The notes beneath the pieces were generated by a model. That model made no database searches. It was not told where the DNA came from and worked only from the letters and a program-made list of their open reading frames with translations. Made by a program: the position numbers and the translations under genes. DNA of 8,340 nt from an uncultured Desulfovibrio sp. (GTDB lineage Bacteria > Desulfobacterota > Desulfovibrionia > Desulfovibrionales > Desulfovibrionaceae): contig CAMWTD010000085.1 in the NCBI GenBank assembly GCA_947177085.1, forward strand, positions 1 to 8,340, in the 5' to 3' direction. Every line of letters begins with the position of its first letter. The first letter of the stretch is position 1. Below, one piece after another: positions 6,070 to 8,340 of the stretch.

Positions 6070-6948
6070 TCAGGCGGCCTGGCGTCGGCGCGGGGCCAGC
6101 ATGACGAGGAGCACGGCCCCGGTGATGAGCGCCACTCCCCCGGCCAGCGGCAGGGTGAAGGGCTCCCCGAAAACGAAGATGCCCACGGCCACGGCGGTAA
6201 GCGGCTCCATGACGCCGAGCACCGAGGTGAGCGTGGAGCCGATGCGCCGGATGGCGAGGATGAGGGTGAGGTTGGAAAACACCGCCGTGACCAGGGCGAG
6301 CAGCACGGCCGAGACGAGCTCGGGCCCGGTGTCTATCCACTGGAGCGAGCCGCGTAAAAGCCCGTCGGCCACGGCGATGACGGCCCCGAAAGCCATGATG
6401 TAGAAGGTCATGACGAGCCCGCTCAGGTTGGGGACGCGCGCCACCTGGAGGCCGATCATGTAGAGCCCGTTGGCGAGGCCCGACAAGAGGCCGAGGCACA
6501 CCCCCCAAAAGCTCACGCTGGCAGCCCCCGTCTGCGGGCCGGCCACGCTGAGCAGGGCCACGCCGCCAAGCGCCAGCGCCACGGCAAGGCCCACGTTCCA
6601 GTAAAACCGCTCATGGAAGAAGGCGATCATGATGAGCATGACCATCACCGGATAGAGAAACTGGATGGTGGCGGCGATGCCGCTCGGCAGGTGGTAAAAG
6701 GACTCGAAGAAGAAGAGCACGGCCACCATGTAGGAAAGGCTCAGGGCCCCGAGCTTGCACAAGTCGATGCCGCGCAGGGCGAAGCGCTCGCCCTTGAGGC
6801 GCAGGATGGGCCAGAGCACGAGCGCCGCGATGCTGAAGCGGTAGACGAGGGCCGTCTGCACCGAAACGCCGGCCCTGAGCAAAGGCAGGGAAAAGAGCGG
6901 AATAAGCCCGAAGGCCGCGGAGGAAAGCAGCCCGTAGAGAAAACCCAT
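6070..6948 (-). CDS. EamA/DMT-superfamily membrane transporter
   Basis: This 292-residue integral membrane protein has about ten hydrophobic helices arranged as two EamA repeats (approximate helices at 4-22, 32-50, 64-82, 88-108, 117-135, 147-166, 175-195, 209-231, 236-260 and 266-285). The first repeat ends with a SGIAATIQFLYPVMVML helix, an FFHERF loop and a glycine-rich helix. The second ends with SVLGVMEPLTAVAVG, the short FGEPF loop and a final helix, both typical of DMT metabolite exporters. The C-terminal APRRRQAA tail is basic and probably cytoplasmic. The family moves amino acids, nucleotide sugars or other small metabolites, and the substrate cannot be read from sequence. A GGAGG site lies 4 bases before the ATG. 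It is the same strand as the glycan genes but 95 bases upstream with a candidate promoter between, so a functional link is possible but not shown. Confidence 0.9.
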   Translation of the reverse strand: MGFLYGLLSSAAFGLIPLFSLPLLRAGVSVQTALVYRFSIAALVLWPILRLKGERFALRGIDLCKLGALSLSYMVAVLFFFESFYHLPSGIAATIQFLYPVMVMLIMIAFFHERFYWNVGLAVALALGGVALLSVAGPQTGAASVSFWGVCLGLLSGLANGLYMIGLQVARVPNLSGLVMTFYIMAFGAVIAVADGLLRGSLQWIDTGPELVSAVLLALVTAVFSNLTLILAIRRIGSTLTSVLGVMEPLTAVAVGIFVFGEPFTLPLAGGVALITGAVLLVMLAPRRRQAA

Positions 6949-6984
6949 CTGGCCTCCGTGCGCGGGGTTCCAGGACGCCCCCGC

Positions 6985-7010
6985 AAGCCGCCCATTAAGT
7001 AACGGGCCTT
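6985..7010 (-). promoter_or_regulatory. Imperfect inverted repeat in the transporter leader
   Basis: GCCC (6990-6993) pairs with GGGC (7004-7007), and TTA/TAA pairs inside it. AAG (6985-6987) and CTT (7008-7010) extend the outside of the stem after a two-base bulge. It lies about 40-60 bases upstream of the transporter start and could be an operator or RNA hairpin. I see no convincing -35/-10 pair beside it. Confidence 0.25.
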
Positions 7011-7049
7011 CCCCGCCGGGCGCGCCGCGACTCTACACGAGGCCGCAGC

Positions 7050-7088
7050 AAAAGGCCACCGCCCCGGCACGTGCCGGAACAGTGGCCT
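7050..7088 (-). terminator. Rho-independent terminator of rlpA
   Basis: AGGCCAC (7053-7059) and GTGGCCT (7082-7088) form a 7-bp stem that encloses a second perfect palindrome, CCGGCACGTGCCGG (7064-7077). In the minus direction the structure is followed by TTTT (7053-7050), and it lies about 30 bases past the rlpA stop. The short U-tract makes its efficiency uncertain, but position and stem strength support a terminator that separates rlpA from the transporter gene. Confidence 0.7.
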
Positions 7089-7119
7089 GTGTTGGAGTTT
7101 CGTCGTCCGGGCGCTCGCG

Positions 7120-7845
7120 TCAGCGCGTGCTGTCCAGCACCACCTCGGCTTCGGGGTGGGCCTGGCGCAGGGCCTCGTGCATGGCGGCCGCGTCCGCGAA
7201 GGCGCGGAAGGGGCCCACCTTGCTGGCCCCGCCGTGGGCTCCGTAGCGGATGAAATAGGCCTGGTCCGCCTTGAGCGGAGTCCCGGTCTCGTCGCTCACC
7301 ACTTCCAGGTTCACCCGTCCCACGCCGCGCGTGCCCAGGTTGATCTGCTGCGCCGCGGCATAGGAGAGGTCAATGATGCGGCCGCGCACAAAGGGGCCGC
7401 GGTCCGTCACGCAGACCATGACGCTCTTGCCGTTGTCCTGGTCCGTCACCTTGACCACCGTGCCCATGGGCAGCGTGCGGTGCGCGGCCGTGAACGTGTA
7501 CATATCATAGGAAAGGCCGCTCGCCGTGGCCTTGTTGTGGAAGTCGGGGCCGTACCAGGAGGCCTTGCCGGAAAGCAGGTCGCCCTGCCGGGCGCGCTGG
7601 AGCCAGAGGTCGCGGTGGTCAGCGCCCTTTTTCGCCACGGATTTGTGGCGACCGCTCTTTTTCGCGCTCTTGACGCCGTGTTTGTTCCGGGCGCTCGCCT
7701 TGGCCGCTTTCTTCACGGCCTGCGCCTGGGTGGTTTTCCGGTTCTTGGCCTGGGCGGATGCCGCCGCTTGCGCGGCTGAAGGGAGAGCGATGCACAGGCA
7801 GAGCGCGAGCGCCGTCCCGATGGAAAGCCAGCGAAGATACTTCAT
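7120..7845 (-). CDS. rlpA: RlpA-family septal ring lytic transglycosylase-like protein (DPBB domain, SPOR-like tail)
   Basis: This 241-residue protein has a Sec signal peptide (basic MKYLRW, a hydrophobic core over residues 7-22, cleavage probably near AQA-AA at 25-29). A lysine/alanine-rich basic linker follows (about 33-76), then a double-psi beta-barrel domain (about 92-183), and a short tail with FIRYGAHGG and a helix that looks like a reduced SPOR domain (about 195-241). Barrel signatures are GKASWYG (93-99), TASG (107-110), FTAAHRTLPMGT (118-129) and VTDRGPFVRGRIIDLS (147-161), retaining Asp148 and His122. RlpA enzymes cleave denuded glycan strands at the division septum. The Glu usual after TASG is Leu111 here, so activity may differ. 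No lipobox is seen, unlike E. coli RlpA. The start at 7845 is preferred over an open extension of 69 residues because it opens the signal peptide and has an AAGGA site about 8 bases upstream. Confidence 0.88.
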   Translation of the reverse strand: MKYLRWLSIGTALALCLCIALPSAAQAAASAQAKNRKTTQAQAVKKAAKASARNKHGVKSAKKSGRHKSVAKKGADHRDLWLQRARQGDLLSGKASWYGPDFHNKATASGLSYDMYTFTAAHRTLPMGTVVKVTDQDNGKSVMVCVTDRGPFVRGRIIDLSYAAAQQINLGTRGVGRVNLEVVSDETGTPLKADQAYFIRYGAHGGASKVGPFRAFADAAAMHEALRQAHPEAEVVLDSTR

Positions 7846-7874
7846 GACACTTCCTTGGTTGGCGTTGTGAGGCT

Positions 7875-7911
7875 GCGCGGAGGGGCTCCGCGCGGGCCGC
7901 GCCCGCGGCCC
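7875..7911 (-). repeat. Two adjacent perfect GC-rich hairpins in the rlpA leader
   Basis: GCGCGGAG (7875-7882) pairs with CTCCGCGC (7886-7893) over a 3-base loop. Directly beside it GGGCCGCG (7894-7901) is the inverse of CGCGGCCC (7904-7911). The hairpins abut with no spacer. They lie about 30-66 bases upstream of the rlpA start, so they would be in its mRNA leader. No T-run follows in either direction. Confidence 0.65.
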
Positions 7912-7949
7912 TGACCTCCCGAAGTTCCGCGGGCGGCTGCGACGCCTCT

Positions 7950-7964
7950 GCGCGCCTGGCGCGC
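7950..7964 (-). repeat. Third GC hairpin in the rlpA leader
   Basis: GCGCGCC (7950-7956) and GGCGCGC (7958-7964) form a perfect inverted repeat around one central base, physically a 6-bp stem with a 3-base loop. It belongs to the same leader as the paired hairpins at 7875-7911. Confidence 0.5.
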
Positions 7965-7998
7965 CCTTCCGGGAGGATGCCTTTTCCTCTTCACTGAA

Positions 7999-8028
7999 AC
8001 CATAACCCGGCAAAAGAAGCCGTGTCAA
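7999..8028 (-). promoter_or_regulatory. Candidate sigma70 promoter of rlpA
   Basis: On the minus strand a perfect TTGACA -35 box (8028-8023) is followed after 18 bases by TATGGT (8004-7999), which matches the -10 box at 4 of 6 positions. Transcription would start near 7992 and give a leader of about 147 nt. AT-rich tracts upstream (8060-8090) could act as an UP-like element. This is the best promoter match I found in the window. Confidence 0.6.
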
Positions 8029-8061
8029 ACCGGCAAGCTCGCCGCTGGGCACTAAAACCCA

Positions 8062-8073
8062 CTGTATTTACAG
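8062..8073. promoter_or_regulatory. Palindromic candidate operator upstream of rlpA
   Basis: CTGTATTTACAG is a 12-base inverted repeat (CTGTA, two bases, TACAG), located about 34 bases upstream of the rlpA -35 box. It resembles a short regulator site but is too compact for the canonical E. coli LexA box. The regulator is unknown. Confidence 0.3.
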
Positions 8074-8340
8074 AATATTTTTCTTTCACTCTCCCGCGGC
8101 CATGCCGCCCATTCCCTTGCCCGCCACGGGCTTGCCCCGGATTTGCGGAAAAAAGGAAAGAAAAGTGCGCCCAGACGGCCCGTAAAAAATTTTCTCCTGT
8201 AATTTTCATGAGTAAGCGGAAAAATCCCTGACATTCATAAATTTCTTCCGTAAAGAAAGCTGCCGGAACAGGCTCCTGGACGCATGGCGGCCCGTGCTGG
8301 TCATCCTCACCGGCACGTTCCCCTTTACCGGGATACGGAG

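Larger units (their letters stand above)
7846..8340. other. Gene-free stretch: rlpA leader and promoter, then AT-rich DNA to the window edge
   Basis: No gene is supported here. From 7846 to about 7992 lies the GC-rich rlpA leader with its hairpins, and next the promoter (7999-8028). From about 8050 to 8280 the DNA is the most AT-rich in the window, with T- and A-runs, a 9-bp inverted repeat (TTTTCTTTC at 8079-8087, GAAAGAAAA at 8156-8164), a small GCCCG/CGGGC hairpin (8119-8131) and a TTTCTT/AAGAAA hairpin (8242-8258). At the edge GC content rises again: a minus frame is open from 8340 to a TGA at 8206-8208, and a plus frame is open to 8340 from about 8218. Their third positions coincide, so base composition cannot choose between them. 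A gene running off the window is possible, but I cannot name one. Confidence 0.6.

Noticed and set aside
5975..6508. Possible N-terminal extension of the dehydrogenase into the transporter gene
   Set aside because: The extension is Arg/Gly/Pro-rich, overlaps the transporter coding sequence in another frame and lacks family similarity. The internal ATG at 5974 has a good ribosome site.
7846..8052. 69-residue N-terminal extension of RlpA
   Set aside because: It would place the signal peptide internally, crosses the leader hairpins and the candidate -10 box, and has Arg/Pro-rich non-family sequence. The ATG at 7845 has its own ribosome site.
8062..8073. CTGTATTTACAG as an SOS (LexA) box
   Set aside because: The canonical E. 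coli box is 16 bases with CTG and CAG ten bases apart. Here they are six apart, so it is kept only as an unnamed palindrome.
7991..8234. Short minus-strand open frames of about 60-72 codons and one on the plus strand upstream of rlpA
   Set aside because: They overlap each other and the candidate promoter, lack the GC-rich third positions of the real genes, and show no recognisable motif.
8206..8340. Minus-strand open frame running off the right edge, and an overlapping plus-strand frame (ending ...VLVILTGTFPFTGIR)
   Set aside because: Both are too short to recognise, have no clear ribosome site or family motif, and share third codon positions, so composition cannot tell which, if either, is coding.

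Overview
The window is GC-rich (about two thirds G+C by eye) and holds seven complete protein-coding genes, all on the minus strand, so transcription runs from high to low coordinates. Codon use (strong G/C at third positions), the protein sequences and the gene mix suggest a Gram-negative deltaproteobacterium-like host, perhaps Desulfovibrionaceae. This is inference from protein character only; there is no rRNA or other marker to confirm it.

Right part (about 7050-8340): an RlpA-family periplasmic protein (7120-7845) with a signal peptide, a lysine-rich linker, a double-psi beta-barrel domain and a short SPOR-like tail. It has its own candidate sigma70 promoter (perfect TTGACA -35), a roughly 147-nt leader containing compact GC-rich hairpins, and a hairpin terminator ending in TTTT. 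The 495 bases upstream of its start contain no gene I can support and include the most AT-rich DNA in the window. Middle (6070-6948): a ten-helix EamA/DMT-family transporter.

Left part (88-5974): a five-gene cluster that reads as sugar-nucleotide or surface-glycan biosynthesis. In transcription order these are a KdnB-like iron-dependent alcohol dehydrogenase, a WcbI-like polysaccharide biosynthesis protein, a DegT/DnrJ/EryC1/StrS PLP aminotransferase, a fusion of a NeuA-like cytidylyltransferase with a PseG/SpsG-like domain, and an SpsF-like cytidylyltransferase. The last two overlap by ATGA, and the aminotransferase and the fusion are 18 bases apart in the same frame. A plausible joint role is oxidation of a sugar alcohol to an aldehyde (dehydrogenase), transamination (DegT), nucleotide activation or UDP removal (NeuA-PseG and SpsF) and decoration of the glycan (WcbI). 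That is the logic of 8-amino-Kdo or nonulosonate-type pathways. No nonulosonate/Kdo synthase (NeuB/PseI/KdsA) and no transferase or flippase for the product lies in the window, so the final sugar cannot be named.

The most interesting points are the unusual combination of a Kdo-8-oxidase-like enzyme with a non-KdnA-like aminotransferase and two different cytidylyltransferases, the atypical nucleotide-binding loop of the NeuA-PseG fusion, and the SD-less, same-frame junction between the aminotransferase and the fusion. I see no mobile element, CRISPR array, tRNA or rRNA.
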